DNA of 64,000 nt from Saccharopolyspora indica (GCF_027853965.1 NZ_JAQGLB010000004.1:310001-374000), one strand, 5' to 3'. Counted from the first letter of the stretch, positions 1 to 8,593 are shown. Notes: generated by a model from the letters alone, not told the origin. A program made the numbers and translations.

Positions 1-335
1 CGCGCATAGGCAACAGCCCGCCGCGACATCGACTGCGTCCGCCAGTCCCAGGCCATCTTGACGTTGGCGGGAAGGACGGCGACGAACAACAAGGCGGCGA
101 GCCGCCCACCCACCCGCCGAGTCCGAGGCACCGCAACGAGCCCGGCGCACCCGACCTCAGCAACCCCGGAGACGTAGGTCCAGGCCCGAGCCGGCCCAGG
201 CAGAACCCGAGGAACGATCGGATCGAAAACCTTGGGAGCAACGAAGTGCATCACCCCAGCCCCACCCAGCAAAGCGGCCAACCCACGAGTGGCCAACTGC
301 CCGCGCGAACGTCCAGAACCCAACTCCTGAGCCAT
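1..335 (-). CDS. DoxX-family membrane protein, 3' end cut by window edge
   Basis: The frame reads from ATG at 335 to the window edge (about 111 residues seen). A GGAGG sits about 5 nt before the start. The sequence has hydrophobic stretches typical of the small four-helix DoxX family (GLAALLGGAG near the N-terminus, RLAALLFVAVLP later) and the motif FDPIVP followed by a W-T-Y-V-S-G-V-A-E segment, which is usual for DoxX-like proteins of actinobacteria. The biochemical role of this family is poorly defined; links to thiol stress and membrane redox are known for DoxX itself. A truncated second copy lies at 1425-1592. It is divergent from the GtrA gene. The family call is from pattern recognition. 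Confidence 0.7.
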   Translation of the reverse strand, partial: MAQELGSGRSRGQLATRGLAALLGGAGVMHFVAPKVFDPIVPRVLPGPARAWTYVSGVAEVGCAGLVAVPRTRRVGGRLAALLFVAVLPANVKMAWDWRTQSMSRRAVAYA

Positions 336-461
336 GAAACCTCCACAACGCCGAGCCCACCCCGAACCTACTAGCCGGTAACAAACCCCGCCAGCCCCGC
401 GAAGGCCACTCCGATACGTTCACGCCCACCCGAGGCAAGAAAACGCTGCCCTGGAGGACCC

Positions 462-899
462 TTGAACGCGAACCCGGATGCAGAACCCCGAACCAACCAA
501 GGCTTCTTCACCCAAGCGTTCCGCTTCGGCCTGGTAGGAATCGGCGGCGCGGCGGTCGACTACGGCAGCCTGACCGTGATCCTCGCCCTCGGAACCTGGC
601 CGGAGCTGGCCAGAATCCTGAGCTTCACGATCGGCAGCACAGCGGTCTACCTGGTGAACCGCCGCTGGACCTTCACCTCGAGCAGGAGCACGAGAGAAGT
701 GGTGGCACTAACGGCGGTCCTGGCCACGACCTTCGCCCTGGTAGCCGGAGTGAACGCCCTGGCCCTCCGCCTCCTCCCGGAAGGATCCTGGCAAATAACC
801 CTCGCCTGGGCGATCTCCCAAGCAATAGCAACAACATTCAACTTCCTGGCCCAAAGAACAATCGTCTTCCGCCAGAGAAGCGCGAGCACCCCGGCCTGA
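462..899 (+). CDS. GtrA-like small membrane protein
   Basis: A 145-residue protein with four predicted membrane helices (about 20-40, 47-66, 84-104, 112-132). The motifs F-R-F-G-L-V-G near the first helix, Y-L-V-N-R-R-W-T-F after the second and N-F-L-A-Q-R-T-I-V-F at the end are characteristic of the GtrA/DPMS family, which helps to move or make polyprenyl-linked sugars across the membrane. The TTG start at 462 is chosen because GGAGG lies at 453-457. Codon use has more A-ending codons (caa, ata, aca, gaa) than most of the window, which suggests recent acquisition or weak selection. No glycosyltransferase partner is visible nearby. Confidence 0.8.
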   Translation: MNANPDAEPRTNQGFFTQAFRFGLVGIGGAAVDYGSLTVILALGTWPELARILSFTIGSTAVYLVNRRWTFTSSRSTREVVALTAVLATTFALVAGVNALALRLLPEGSWQITLAWAISQAIATTFNFLAQRTIVFRQRSASTPA

Positions 900-947
900 C
901 CCGGCAACCACCAGCCCAGCGGATCACGTCCCAGTAGGCTCGGCCAC

Positions 948-1316
948 ATGCACAGCACCCTGACCGAGCACGCCCGCTGCCTCTACGGCAACGAGTACCG
1001 GTCGACGCCGCAGTGCAACAGCGACCACCGAGAACACCACTTCGTGGAAGAACTGACCTTCGCAGAAGCGGATGCGATCCTGGCAATGCTCCACGAACTC
1101 TCCCCGAACCTGGTCGACGGAAACCTCCCGGTCTGGATCCGCGACCTGTCCTACCGCCTCGCCCTGCTCCAACGCCCCAACGACCCCCAACTGATGCGAG
1201 AAGCAGCAGAAAGCCTCCACCTACACGGCCCGGACTGGGACAACATCGCAGCAAACCTCCGAACGAAAGCAGAAGCCACGGAAACAAGAACCGGAGAACG
1301 CCGACCACCCCACTGA
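948..1316 (+). CDS. Hypothetical protein, unrecognised family
   Basis: A 122-residue soluble, charged protein starting at ATG 948. I do not recognise a domain. Visible features are a Cys/His-containing N-terminal third (residues around RCLYG and QCNSDHREHH), an acidic middle, and a C-terminal segment ESLHLHGPDWDN followed by a basic tail. It is real rather than a chance frame because its last ~30 codons recur, mostly with synonymous or conservative changes, as an orphan fragment at 3118-3207. The start is supported only by position; no strong ribosome site is seen. It follows the GtrA gene by 48 bp on the same strand. Confidence 0.6.
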   Translation: MHSTLTEHARCLYGNEYRSTPQCNSDHREHHFVEELTFAEADAILAMLHELSPNLVDGNLPVWIRDLSYRLALLQRPNDPQLMREAAESLHLHGPDWDNIAANLRTKAEATETRTGERRPPH

Positions 1317-1424
1317 AACCCAGAAGCTGACCAACCCACCCCGCCACCAACAGCAAGCCAGAACCGAAAACGCTCCAGCCACCCGCGCAAAAGGCCGACC
1401 GCCAACCCAGCCCACCCACGCCAC

Positions 1425-1592
1425 TGACGACCTCGGCGATCCCGGACAGGTAAGTCCAGGTACGAGCCCGCCCAGGAAGAACCCGAGGAACGATCGGATC
1501 GAAAACCTTGGGCGCCACGAGGTGCGTCGCCCCGGCCCCGCCCAGCAGCGCGGCCAACCCCCGAGCGGCCACCAACCCCCGCGAACGCGCCG
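1425..1592 (-). pseudogene. Truncated second copy of the DoxX-like gene
   Basis: Reading the minus strand from about 1592 downward gives a segment closely matching the DoxX gene at 1-335: ARGLAALLGGAGATH, then VAPKVFDPIVPRVLPG, then a WTYLSGIAEV equivalent. Nucleotide identity is also obvious (for example the shared block gaacgatcggatcgaaaacc). Homology stops abruptly near 1592, before the start codon, and fades below about 1425, where only a low-quality hydrophobic reading remains. There is no start codon or ribosome site for the fragment. I read it as the remnant of a tandem duplication whose 5' end was removed when the sequence carrying the oxidase at 1711 joined it. Confidence 0.75.
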
Positions 1593-1710
1593 TGACTTCT
1601 GTGCCGTTGCACGAATGACCGCAAGACTTTGCCTGAATGCGCACTGTCCTCGTCGATCAGCTGCAGCCGTTCGCATGTCTGCAGTGGGTTTGGTCGACGG
1701 AGGAGCAAGA

Positions 1711-3090
1711 ATGCGGTCCATGCGAACTCTGGAACCTCGGGTGAACGACCTCGTGAAGATCTTACGGGGAACGACCCACGTCGATTCGGTGAACACCGCG
1801 GGCTCGAGCTACGAGACGACGCGGCGTATCTGGAACGGCGCCGTCACAACACAGCCGGGCGTCGTGGTCCAATGCGCCGACGCTGATGATGTGCGCGCTG
1901 CCCTGCTCGCGGCGCGTGAGACAGGGACGCCGCTGACCGTGCGCGGCGGCGGGCACGACTGGGCAGGTCGGGCATTGAGCGACGGCGGCCTGACGATCGA
2001 TGTCAGCGGATTGCGCCGAGTGACGGTTGACCCCGTAACGAAGACCGCGGATGTCTCGGCGGGCGCCATCGCGGCCGATCTCGCTGCGGCAACAGGGCCG
2101 CTCGACCTGATTCCGGTGACAGGCACTGCCGGCTCCGTGGGCATGGTCGGGCTGACACTGGGCGGGGGATACGGTCCACTCAGCGGTCGTCACGGACTCG
2201 CCCTCGACAACGTGCTGTCGGCGAACGTCGTCCTGGCCGATGGCTCCGTCGTCACGACCGACGCTGAGCACGAACCCGACCTGTTCTGGGCGCTGCGCGG
2301 CGGCGGTGGCAACTTCGGCATCGTCACGTCGATGCGTGTGCGCGTCCACGACGTGCCCACCTTGCTGTCCGGCTTGTTGGTCTTCCCGTGGGCACAGGCG
2401 GAAACCGTGCTGGAGGGGCTGGCGGACATCGTGTCCCAGGCGTCCGACGACCTGACCGTCCAGTTCGGCGTCCTGAGCGGCCCCGACGGCGCACCGGTGG
2501 TGTTCGCCTCGCCCACGTGGAGCGGTGACGACGCCGCAGAGGGCGAGCAGGCCCTCGCCCGGATCAGCGCGCTCGGCACCCCGCTCGTCGCCCAGATCGG
2601 TGCGACCACGCTGCCCGACATGCTGGCCGGGATCGACGCCCAGTTCCCCGCGGGGCAGCACGTCGAGATCCGCACGCGTTCCGTCCCGTCACTCAACGCA
2701 GGCGTGCGCGAGGCGCTGATCCAGGCCGGGGCGACGCTCACCTCACCCGGCTCCGCGGTGTCCGTGCACAGTCTCCACGGAGCCGCGCAGCGGGTACCGG
2801 TGCTGTCGACGGCGTTCGGCAATCGCGACCCACACCTGATGATCGAGGTGATCGCCCGGTGGGAGCCCGGCAACGTCCGGGCAACCGAGCACCGCGCCTG
2901 GGCGGACGAGGTGACGCACGCTCTCGAGCCTGAGGCCATGGCCGGTGGCTACCCCAACCTGCTCGGCCCGAACGAGAAGGCCCAAATCGCGCACGCCTAC
3001 GGTCCGAACGCCGCTCGTCTGCTCACGACGAAGCGCCGCTTCGATCCCGACGACGTTTTCCACGCGATCGCCCTGCCTGATCCGTCGTGA
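1711..3090 (+). CDS. FAD-linked oxidase (berberine-bridge-enzyme-like)
   Basis: A 459-residue oxidoreductase of the FAD_binding_4/BBE (PCMH-type) family. The FAD-binding domain is at roughly 45-220, with RGGGHDWAG (about 78-86) where the histidine usually carries covalent FAD, followed by GSVGMVGLTLGGGYG and GGGGNFGIVTS. The C-terminal BBE segment ends with RRFDPDDVFH. The start is ATG 1711 because GGAGGAG at 1699-1705 precedes it; longer readings back to 1522 would run over the DoxX remnant. Family members oxidise alcohols, sugars or secondary metabolites using O2; the substrate here is unknown. It sits between the decayed DoxX and gene-948 copies, so it probably arrived by insertion or recombination. 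Confidence 0.85.
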   Translation: MRSMRTLEPRVNDLVKILRGTTHVDSVNTAGSSYETTRRIWNGAVTTQPGVVVQCADADDVRAALLAARETGTPLTVRGGGHDWAGRALSDGGLTIDVSGLRRVTVDPVTKTADVSAGAIAADLAAATGPLDLIPVTGTAGSVGMVGLTLGGGYGPLSGRHGLALDNVLSANVVLADGSVVTTDAEHEPDLFWALRGGGGNFGIVTSMRVRVHDVPTLLSGLLVFPWAQAETVLEGLADIVSQASDDLTVQFGVLSGPDGAPVVFASPTWSGDDAAEGEQALARISALGTPLVAQIGATTLPDMLAGIDAQFPAGQHVEIRTRSVPSLNAGVREALIQAGATLTSPGSAVSVHSLHGAAQRVPVLSTAFGNRDPHLMIEVIARWEPGNVRATEHRAWADEVTHALEPEAMAGGYPNLLGPNEKAQIAHAYGPNAARLLTTKRRFDPDDVFHAIALPDPS

Positions 3091-3117
3091 CCGGCGGTTT
3101 CCCGGGGCCGCTCAGCG

Positions 3118-3207
3118 GCAGAAAGCCTCCACCTGCACGGCCCGGACTGGGACAACGTGGCGGCTGACCTGAGGGCAAGAGCCGAAGCCCTGAAAGCAAG
3201 GGCCTGA
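3118..3207 (+). pseudogene. 3' remnant of a copy of the 948-1316 gene
   Basis: The frame gives AESLHLHGPDWDN, then VAADLRARAEALKARA and a stop. This matches the C-terminal region of the 948-1316 product (AESLHLHGPDWDN, IAANLRTKAEA). The DNA match begins sharply at gcagaaagcctccacct. No start codon or upstream part of the gene remains, because the FAD oxidase ends only 27 bp before it. Together with the DoxX fragment at 1425-1592 it marks the two edges of a disrupted duplicate of the 1-1316 gene block. Confidence 0.75.
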
Positions 3208-3307
3208 GGAGCGCCAGGTCACTAAACGCTCTGTGTGGAACAACGTTGGCCAGTTCTCGCCCGGGAAGCGGATCCTGAGAGGGATCTAACTCGGTATCGT
3301 CCGCCGG

Positions 3308-3895
3308 GTGAGTTCGGGAACAGTCCAAGGGCAGGTCTCGGTCTGGGTTCCGATCGTGGTCGGCCTCCTCGGTATGGTCGGCGTGATCAGCGGCCAGTTC
3401 GTGAGCGCTTGGCGAGAGCAGCGACGCGAGAACATCCGCTGGTGCCGTGAACGCGAAAAGGAAGACCTTCAGCGTCGAAGAGAGGACTACCTCCACTGGC
3501 GGGACAAGCGTCTGGAAGTCGCGGTGGAGCTCATGATCTCCCTGAACAAGTGGCGCGAGCTGATCGTCGACAGGCTTCGGGAACATCACGGTCTGCTCAA
3601 GATGCCCGTCGACACGAGCGAGCAGCTCCGCGACGTCGTGGAGGAGACGAGCGACCGGATGGCCCAGCTCAAACTCGTCGGAACCGACACGATCCGCACC
3701 TTGGCGAGTGAGACGGTGAACCTGTTCCGCTCGCGCTTCGGTTCGGCCATGAGCTCGCCCAGCAAGCTGACCTCGGACGAGATCGAACAGATCTCCCGCG
3801 AACTCTCGCTGAAACGCAGAGATCTGCAAGAAGCAGTCCGCAAAGAGCTCGGAGTCGACACCCCAAACCCAGCCGAGCACCACCAGAAACCCTGA
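3308..3895 (+). CDS. Hypothetical single-TM coiled-coil protein
   Basis: A 195-residue protein starting with GTG 3308. One membrane helix lies at about residues 10-30 (VWVPIVVGLLGMVGVISG). A long, strongly charged helical region follows, with REREKEDLQRRREDY typical of a coiled coil, continuing to the C-terminus with heptad-like spacing. The topology would be a short outer N-terminus and a cytoplasmic coiled coil. No ribosome site is seen, and TATCGT about 10 bp upstream could be the -10 element of a leaderless transcript. No domain is recognised. It lies alone between the remnant at 3118-3207 and the tRNA-Gly gene, in the accessory-looking stretch. Confidence 0.6.
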   Translation: MSSGTVQGQVSVWVPIVVGLLGMVGVISGQFVSAWREQRRENIRWCREREKEDLQRRREDYLHWRDKRLEVAVELMISLNKWRELIVDRLREHHGLLKMPVDTSEQLRDVVEETSDRMAQLKLVGTDTIRTLASETVNLFRSRFGSAMSSPSKLTSDEIEQISRELSLKRRDLQEAVRKELGVDTPNPAEHHQKP

Positions 3896-4105
3896 ACCAC
3901 GACGAAAGATGAAGCGCCATCACGAACCCAGGCCGGTTATGCAAGATGAAGGGGTGGCCGGTAATCAGATCAGACATGCCACGGATCGCAGGCAGAAACA
4001 CAAGCACCCAACTGCCCCGGTGAAAAGCTGGTCAGCAACCCAGGCCGGGTACGGCACCAACAGCTAGGAGCACTCGAAAGGCGACCCCCGCACCGTGGGG
4101 GGTTT

Positions 4106-4125
4106 GGGGGGGTTCGAACCCCCCC
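4106..4125. other. Perfect 20-bp G7-TTCGAA-C7 palindrome in the gap 3896-4185
   Basis: The gap between 3896 and the tRNA at 4186 holds no gene I can support. Its main feature is a perfect palindrome, seven G, TTCGAA, seven C, preceded by another G-run at 4097-4102. It lies 60 bp beyond the 3' end of the tRNA-Gly transcript and could be its terminator, although no T-run follows. It also resembles a tRNA T-arm (GGTTCGAACC). The gap also repeats the short string aacccaggccgg twice. Confidence 0.4.
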
Positions 4126-4185
4126 AATAAAATGGCGAAGGAGCCGAGGCCAACGCGAAAGCGTGGCACACGACTCCCAGCTCCG

Positions 4186-4256
4186 AGCGGATGACGGGAA
4201 TCGAACCCGCGTTCTCAGCTTGGGAAGCTGATGTTCTACCATTGAACTACATCCGC
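4186..4256 (-). tRNA. tRNA-Gly (anticodon CCC)
   Basis: On the minus strand a full cloverleaf can be drawn. The acceptor stem GCGGATG (4256-4250) pairs with CATCCGC (4193-4187), with discriminator U at 4186. The D arm contains AGTTCAATGGTAGA. The anticodon stem TCAGC/GCTGA encloses the loop TTCCCAA, giving anticodon CCC. The T arm contains GGTTCGATTCC. The 3' CCA is not encoded. Its 3' end faces the accessory-looking segment 1-4180, the usual orientation when a tRNA gene serves as an integration site, although no integrase or repeated att core is visible here. Confidence 0.95.
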
Positions 4257-4336
4257 GTCACCCCGTGTCTGGGGCTGCGCCAGCTTAACACGGTGGGGCG
4301 CGAAGATCATCATCGGGTTGCCGATACGCTGTGGGC

Positions 4337-4918
4337 GTGTTGCTGAGTGACCGGGACCTGCGCAAAGAGCTCGACGAGGGCCGCCTCGAACTCGATCCGT
4401 TCGACGCGGCCATGATCCAGCCGTCGAGCATCGACGTGCGGCTGGACCGCTTCTTCCGGGTCTTCGACAACACCCGGTACACCCACATCGATCCGTCGAA
4501 GCAGCAGGACGAGCTGACTTCGCTGGTGGAGACGCCGGACGACGATCCGTTCGTGCTGCACCCGGGCGAGTTCGTGCTCGGGGCGACCTTCGAGGGCGTG
4601 CGGCTGCCGGACGATCTGGCCGGCCGGTTGGAGGGCAAGTCGTCGCTGGGTCGGCTCGGGCTGCTGACGCACTCCACCGCGGGGTTCATCGACCCCGGGT
4701 TCTCCGGGCACATCACCCTGGAGCTGTCCAACGTGGCGAACCTGCCGATCACGTTGTGGCCGGGGATGAAGATCGGGCAGCTGTGCCTGTTCCGGCTGTC
4801 GAGCCCCGCCGACTTCCCGTACGGGTCGAAGGAGGCCGGTTCGCGGTACCAGGGGCAGCGGGGGCCGACGCCGTCGCGGGCCTACCTGAACTTCAAGCGC
4901 GCTGAAACCAAGCGGTGA
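4337..4918 (+). CDS. dcd: dCTP deaminase (probably bifunctional dCTP deaminase/dUTPase)
   Basis: A 193-residue protein of standard Dcd length, beginning [12 protein letters not shown] as in other actinobacterial orthologues; for that reason GTG 4337 is preferred over GTG 4331. It contains [16 protein letters not shown], the conserved [20 protein letters not shown] block, and [13 protein letters not shown] with the catalytic Glu of the trimeric dUTPase fold. It converts dCTP to dUTP, and in the mycobacterial type on to dUMP, for dTMP synthesis. GATACGCT sits about 7 bp upstream with no Shine-Dalgarno, so the mRNA is probably leaderless. It follows tRNA-Gly in the opposite orientation, as a stand-alone gene. 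Confidence 0.95.
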   Translation: MLLSDRDLRKELDEGRLELDPFDAAMIQPSSIDVRLDRFFRVFDNTRYTHIDPSKQQDELTSLVETPDDDPFVLHPGEFVLGATFEGVRLPDDLAGRLEGKSSLGRLGLLTHSTAGFIDPGFSGHITLELSNVANLPITLWPGMKIGQLCLFRLSSPADFPYGSKEAGSRYQGQRGPTPSRAYLNFKRAETKR

Positions 4919-5116
4919 CTCTCCGCAACTGCGGATGATCTTGTTTTCCCTGGCAGCGCCGCGGTCGGTGGCACGGCCTGGGATTCGGTTACAGTGAGCT
5001 ACTTCACCCTGAATCGAGTAAGCAAGTAGCGGGTTCAGAACTTACGATCCCCTGCGCCCGGCGTTCTGGAACGATTCGCAACGGAGCGGTCGACGTGCGG
5101 GCAGCAGGAGTTCTCG

Positions 5117-6523
5117 ATGTCCGCAATGCAGTCGCGTGCCTCGGGTGCTGCCGAGCAGCTCGGGCACGTGGTGATGATCGCCGGGGCCGCCGCGCTCGGC
5201 GGCTTCCTCTTCGGTTACGACACGTCGGTGATCAACGGCGGCGTGGACGCCATCCAGAAGCACTTCAACGTCGGTTCCGCGCTGACCGGCCTGACCGTGT
5301 CCTCCGCGCTGCTGGGCTCGGCCGTCGGTGCCGGGGTGGCCGGTGGGCTGGCCGACCGGATCGGCCGGATCCGGGTCATGCAGCTGGCCGCGATCCTGTT
5401 CATCATCAGCGCCATCGGCTCGGCCTTGCCGTTCGCGATCTGGGATCTGGCGATCTGGCGGGTCGTCGGCGGCGTCGCCATCGGCATCGCCTCGGTGATC
5501 GCGCCCGCCTACATCGCGGAGGTGGCGCCCGCGGCCTACCGGGGCCGGTTGGGATCGCTGCAGCAGCTGGCGATCGTGCTCGGGATCGCGATCTCGCAGC
5601 TGGTCAACTACGCCTTGGCGCAGGCCGCCGGCGGCAGCGCGTCCGGGATGCTCGGGCCGCTGCAGGCCTGGCAGTGGATGCTCGGGGCCGCCGTGGTGCC
5701 CGCGGTGATCTACCTGGTGGTGGCCTCGACGATCCCCGAATCGCCGCGCTACCTGGTGGCCGCGGGCAAGCTCGACAAGGCGCGGGAGGTGCTGGCGCGC
5801 GTCGAGCCCGGTGATCCGGCGGAGAAGGTCGCCGAGATCAAGGCCGCGCTGGGCGGGGAGCGCAAGCCGCGGCTGAGCGATCTGCGCGGGCGGCTCGGGC
5901 TGCTGCCGATCGTGTGGGTCGGCATGGCCATCGCCGCGCTGCAGCAGTTCGTCGGCATCAACGTGATCTTCTACTACTCGTCGTCGCTGTGGCACTCGGT
6001 GGGCATCGACGAGAGCAACTCGCTGCTGCTGAGCCTGTTCACGTCGGTCGTGAACATCGTCGGCACCTTCGTGGCCATCGCGCTGGTGGACAAGATCGGC
6101 CGCAAGCCGCTGCTGGTGATCGGTTCGCTGGGCATGGCCGCTTCGCTGGCCGTGACCGGGTGGGCGTTCAGCTTCGCCGAGGTCGTCGGCGAGGACGCCG
6201 CGCTGCCGTTCCAGTGGGGTGTGGTGGCGCTGATCTCGGCGAGCGCGTTCGTGCTGTTCTTCGCCGCGTCGTGGGGCGTGGTGATGTGGGTGCTGCTGGG
6301 CGAGATGTTCCCGGTGCGCATCCGCGCCGCCGCGCTGGCGCTGGGCACCGCGACGAACTGGATCGCCAACTGGCTGGTGACGGTGAGCTTCCCGAGCATG
6401 CGGGACTGGAACCTGCCGGTCACCTACTTCATCTACGCCGCGTTCGCGCTGATCTCGGTGGTGTTCGTGGTGAAGTACCTGAAGGAGACCAAGGGGCGTT
6501 CCCTGGAGGAGATGGGCGGCTGA
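5117..6523 (+). CDS. MFS sugar:proton symporter (sugar porter family)
   Basis: A 468-residue, twelve-helix permease. Sugar-porter signatures are clear: GGFLFGYDTSVINGG in helix 1, the loop R-IGR between helices 2 and 3, PESPRYLV before the central cytoplasmic domain, QQFVGINVIFYYSS in helix 7, and the terminal KETKGRSLEEM. It resembles GlcP/GalP/XylE-type importers, so glucose, xylose or a related hexose is likely; the exact substrate is not readable. ATG 5117 follows caggag. A candidate -10 (TACAGT, about 4990-4995) lies in the 198-bp upstream gap. A strong hairpin terminator follows. Confidence 0.9.
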   Translation: MSAMQSRASGAAEQLGHVVMIAGAAALGGFLFGYDTSVINGGVDAIQKHFNVGSALTGLTVSSALLGSAVGAGVAGGLADRIGRIRVMQLAAILFIISAIGSALPFAIWDLAIWRVVGGVAIGIASVIAPAYIAEVAPAAYRGRLGSLQQLAIVLGIAISQLVNYALAQAAGGSASGMLGPLQAWQWMLGAAVVPAVIYLVVASTIPESPRYLVAAGKLDKAREVLARVEPGDPAEKVAEIKAALGGERKPRLSDLRGRLGLLPIVWVGMAIAALQQFVGINVIFYYSSSLWHSVGIDESNSLLLSLFTSVVNIVGTFVAIALVDKIGRKPLLVIGSLGMAASLAVTGWAFSFAEVVGEDAALPFQWGVVALISASAFVLFFAASWGVVMWVLLGEMFPVRIRAAALALGTATNWIANWLVTVSFPSMRDWNLPVTYFIYAAFALISVVFVVKYLKETKGRSLEEMGG

Positions 6524-6536
6524 GCCCGGTTTCGAC

Positions 6537-6573
6537 GCGAGGGCGGTCCCGGTGCCGGGGCCGCCCTCGCTTT
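6537..6573 (+). terminator. Intrinsic terminator after the sugar permease
   Basis: GCGAGGGCGG pairs with CCGCCCTCGC around a GC-rich loop, followed by TTT. It begins 14 bp after the permease stop and before the peptidase gene. Confidence 0.7.
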
Positions 6574-6634
6574 GTCGCAGGGCTGTGACATTCGCATCGC
6601 GGGGCGCGGACATCGGGCCGCGAACGTTGATGGC

Positions 6635-7261
6635 ATGAGCGAACCACGTGTTACGCCGCTGCGGGCCCGGGACCGGGTGTACGCGGCGACGGCCCTGCTG
6701 ATCGGTGTCCTGGTGCTGCCGGTGGCGTTCGTCCGCCGCCCGGGGCGCGCTCTCGAGCTGGCTTGTTCGTGGGCGCTGCGGATGCGCTTCCCCGCCGAAG
6801 ACCTCAGCGGTCTCGACGAGCGGGCCAGAGCCGCGTTCGTCGCGGCGCGGACCGATGCGTTCTGGCGGCACGGCCAGCTCATCGGGCTCACCTCCGGGTT
6901 CCGCGACCCGGCGGTGCAGCGGCGGATGTTCGACGAGCAGGTGCGCCGGTCGGGATCGCCCGCGGCGGCCCGGCTGCTCGTGCTGCCGCCGGAGGAGTCC
7001 AGCCACGTCCAGGGCATCGCGCTGGACGTCCGGCCGCGGGAGGGCGCGCGGTGGCTGGAGGAGCACGGCGCGCGCTACGACCTGTACCGCACCTACGACA
7101 ACGAGTGGTGGCACTTCGAGCACTGGCCCAACTGCGGGAGCCTGCCGCCGCGGCGGCTGCCGCATCCCGGCGTGGAGCGGGAGACCGTTCGGATGCCGAC
7201 CGCCCGGGGCCACCGGACGACCGCGCGACTGCGCTGCGGAACGACCGCACTGCTCCGCTGA
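6635..7261 (+). CDS. VanY-like D-alanyl-D-alanine carboxypeptidase (M15B)
   Basis: A 208-residue protein with an N-terminal signal anchor (about 14-33, [15 protein letters not shown]) and an extracytoplasmic peptidase domain. The zinc site of M15 peptidases is visible: [11 protein letters not shown], with ligands His124 and Asp131, and YDNEWWHFE, with His160 and the catalytic Glu. [13 protein letters not shown] is the usual substrate-side motif. The enzyme is expected to trim the terminal D-Ala from muropeptide stems outside the membrane. ATG 6635 is preferred because it places the anchor close to the N-terminus; an upstream in-frame start at 6572 lies in the terminator region. No van resistance genes are present, so a general cell-wall role is more likely. 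Confidence 0.85.
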   Translation: MSEPRVTPLRARDRVYAATALLIGVLVLPVAFVRRPGRALELACSWALRMRFPAEDLSGLDERARAAFVAARTDAFWRHGQLIGLTSGFRDPAVQRRMFDEQVRRSGSPAAARLLVLPPEESSHVQGIALDVRPREGARWLEEHGARYDLYRTYDNEWWHFEHWPNCGSLPPRRLPHPGVERETVRMPTARGHRTTARLRCGTTALLR

Positions 7262-7325
7262 CCTGCGATCGAAGATTTCTTCCCGGTTCCGGGAACAACG
7301 CGGACTCTTCGTGCGTATTAGATAC

Positions 7326-7338
7326 CGTACAACGTACG
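7326..7338. promoter_or_regulatory. CGTAC-AAC-GTACG operator-like dyad
   Basis: A perfect dyad with 5-bp arms directly upstream of the ribosome site (gaaggag) of the epoxide hydrolase and overlapping a TAGATACCGT promoter-like stretch. The position suggests repression by a TetR-type regulator, which is not encoded nearby. Confidence 0.4.
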
Positions 7339-7349
7339 AAGGAGTGTGC

Positions 7350-8492
7350 ATGGCTCGCGACATCACCCCGTTCCGCCTCGACGTCCCCCAGCACGACCTC
7401 GACGACCTGCGGGAACGCCTGGCGCGGGCCCGCTGGGCCGACGAGGTCCCGGGACTGGGCTGGAGCTACGGCCCGCCGCTGGGCTACCTCCGGGAACTGG
7501 CGGAGTACTGGCGCGACGGCTACGACTGGCGCGCGCAGGAAGCCCGGCTGAACGAACTCCCGCAGCACACCACCGAGATCGACGGCGCGAACATCCACTT
7601 CCTGCACGTCCGCTCGCCGCGGCCGGACGCGCTGCCGCTGCTCATCACGCACGGCTGGCCGAGTTCGGTCGCGGAGTACCTGGACGTCGTCGAGCCGCTC
7701 ACCGACGCCGGGTTCCACCTGGTCATCCCGTCTCTGCCGGGCTACGGGCTGTCCGGTCCGACGGTCTCGGTGGGGTGGGGTGCCGAGCGGGTCGCGCGGG
7801 CGTGGGCGGAGCTGATGAGCCGCCTCGGCTACGAGCGGTACGGCCTGCAGGGCGGCGACTGGGGCACGTGGATCTCCCGCACGCTGGCGATCAACGAGCC
7901 GGAGCGCGTGGTCGGCCTGCACACCAACGGGATGATCACCTTCCCGTCCGGCGACCCGGACGAGTTCGGCGAGCTGGCCGACGTCGACCACGCGCGGATG
8001 GCCCGGTGGCAGCGCTACACCGACGAGCTCTACGGCTACAAGCTGATCCAGTCGACCAAACCGCAGTCGCTGGCCTACTCGCTGGCGGACTCCCCGGTCG
8101 GCCTGCTGGGCTGGATCGTCGGCGTGCTCAAGGAGTGGACCGACTGCGAGGACACGCCGGAGGACGCGATCGACCGCGACCGCATCCTGACCACGGTGAT
8201 GCTCTACTGGCTGACCAACACGGCCGGTTCGGCGGCGCGGTCCTTCGTGGAGACCCCGGACAACTCCGGGAAGGCGGCGGAGGAAGGCGTGATCGAGCAG
8301 CTGACCGACGGCACCGTCCCGCACGGCGTGGCGGTGTTCCCGAAGGACGTCCTGGCCCCGGTCCGCCCGTTCGCGGAGCGCATCAACAACATCGTCCGCT
8401 GGACGGAGTACGACCGCGGCGGCACCTTCCCGGCGATGGAGCAGCCGGACCTCTACGTCCGCGATGTCCGGGAGTTCTTCGAGTCGTTGTGA
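7350..8492 (+). CDS. Epoxide hydrolase (EHN-domain alpha/beta hydrolase)
   Basis: A 380-residue enzyme with the N-terminal EHN segment ([20 protein letters not shown], then [15 protein letters not shown]) followed by an alpha/beta-hydrolase core. HGWP (about 97-100) supplies the oxyanion hole, GGDWGTW (nucleophile Asp170) is the catalytic elbow, and lid tyrosines and a C-terminal acid/His region follow. It opens epoxides to diols in the cytoplasm and is related to microsomal-type hydrolases. The ATG at 7350 has a good gaaggag. It appears monocistronic and is followed by a long hairpin shared with two other places in the window. The physiological epoxide is not deducible. Confidence 0.9.
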   Translation: MARDITPFRLDVPQHDLDDLRERLARARWADEVPGLGWSYGPPLGYLRELAEYWRDGYDWRAQEARLNELPQHTTEIDGANIHFLHVRSPRPDALPLLITHGWPSSVAEYLDVVEPLTDAGFHLVIPSLPGYGLSGPTVSVGWGAERVARAWAELMSRLGYERYGLQGGDWGTWISRTLAINEPERVVGLHTNGMITFPSGDPDEFGELADVDHARMARWQRYTDELYGYKLIQSTKPQSLAYSLADSPVGLLGWIVGVLKEWTDCEDTPEDAIDRDRILTTVMLYWLTNTAGSAARSFVETPDNSGKAAEEGVIEQLTDGTVPHGVAVFPKDVLAPVRPFAERINNIVRWTEYDRGGTFPAMEQPDLYVRDVREFFESL

Positions 8493-8500
8493 TGGCGATG

Positions 8501-8550
8501 GTGCCGTGAGTGTTTTGTGGGGCTATAACCCCACAAAGCACTCACGGCAC
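8501..8550. repeat. 50-bp near-perfect hairpin, 44-50 bp family copy 1 (likely bidirectional terminator)
   Basis: Arms of about 22 bp (GTGCCGTGAGTG then TTTTGTGGGG; CCCCACAAAG then CACTCACGGCAC) enclose CTATAA. It lies between the convergent epoxide hydrolase and TIR-WD40 genes. The same design recurs at 30448-30491 and 48334-48377. Confidence 0.8.
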
Positions 8551-8593
8551 GGGGACGGCTGAACCAGGCGCGGTGCCTCGCGCTGGTTTCGGG

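Noticed and set aside
1317..1424. Continuation of the DoxX remnant as an intact membrane protein toward 838 on the minus strand
   Set aside because: Below about 1425 the similarity to the intact DoxX gene fades in all frames, and the frame then runs antisense through the 948-1316 gene.
4097..4130. The G7-TTCGAA-C7 palindrome as a second tRNA or a tRNA fragment
   Set aside because: Only a T-arm-like stretch is present; no acceptor, D or anticodon stem can be drawn around it.
6635..7261. Vancomycin-resistance locus
   Set aside because: Only a VanY-like peptidase is present; vanH, vanA, vanX and a VanRS system are absent, so a resistance call is not justified.
5042..7366. A 774-codon open frame on the minus strand opposite the sugar permease and VanY genes
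   Set aside because: It is His/Arg/Gln/Pro-rich, has no domain or ribosome site, and mirrors well-supported genes on the other strand; such frames are expected in very GC-rich coding DNA.
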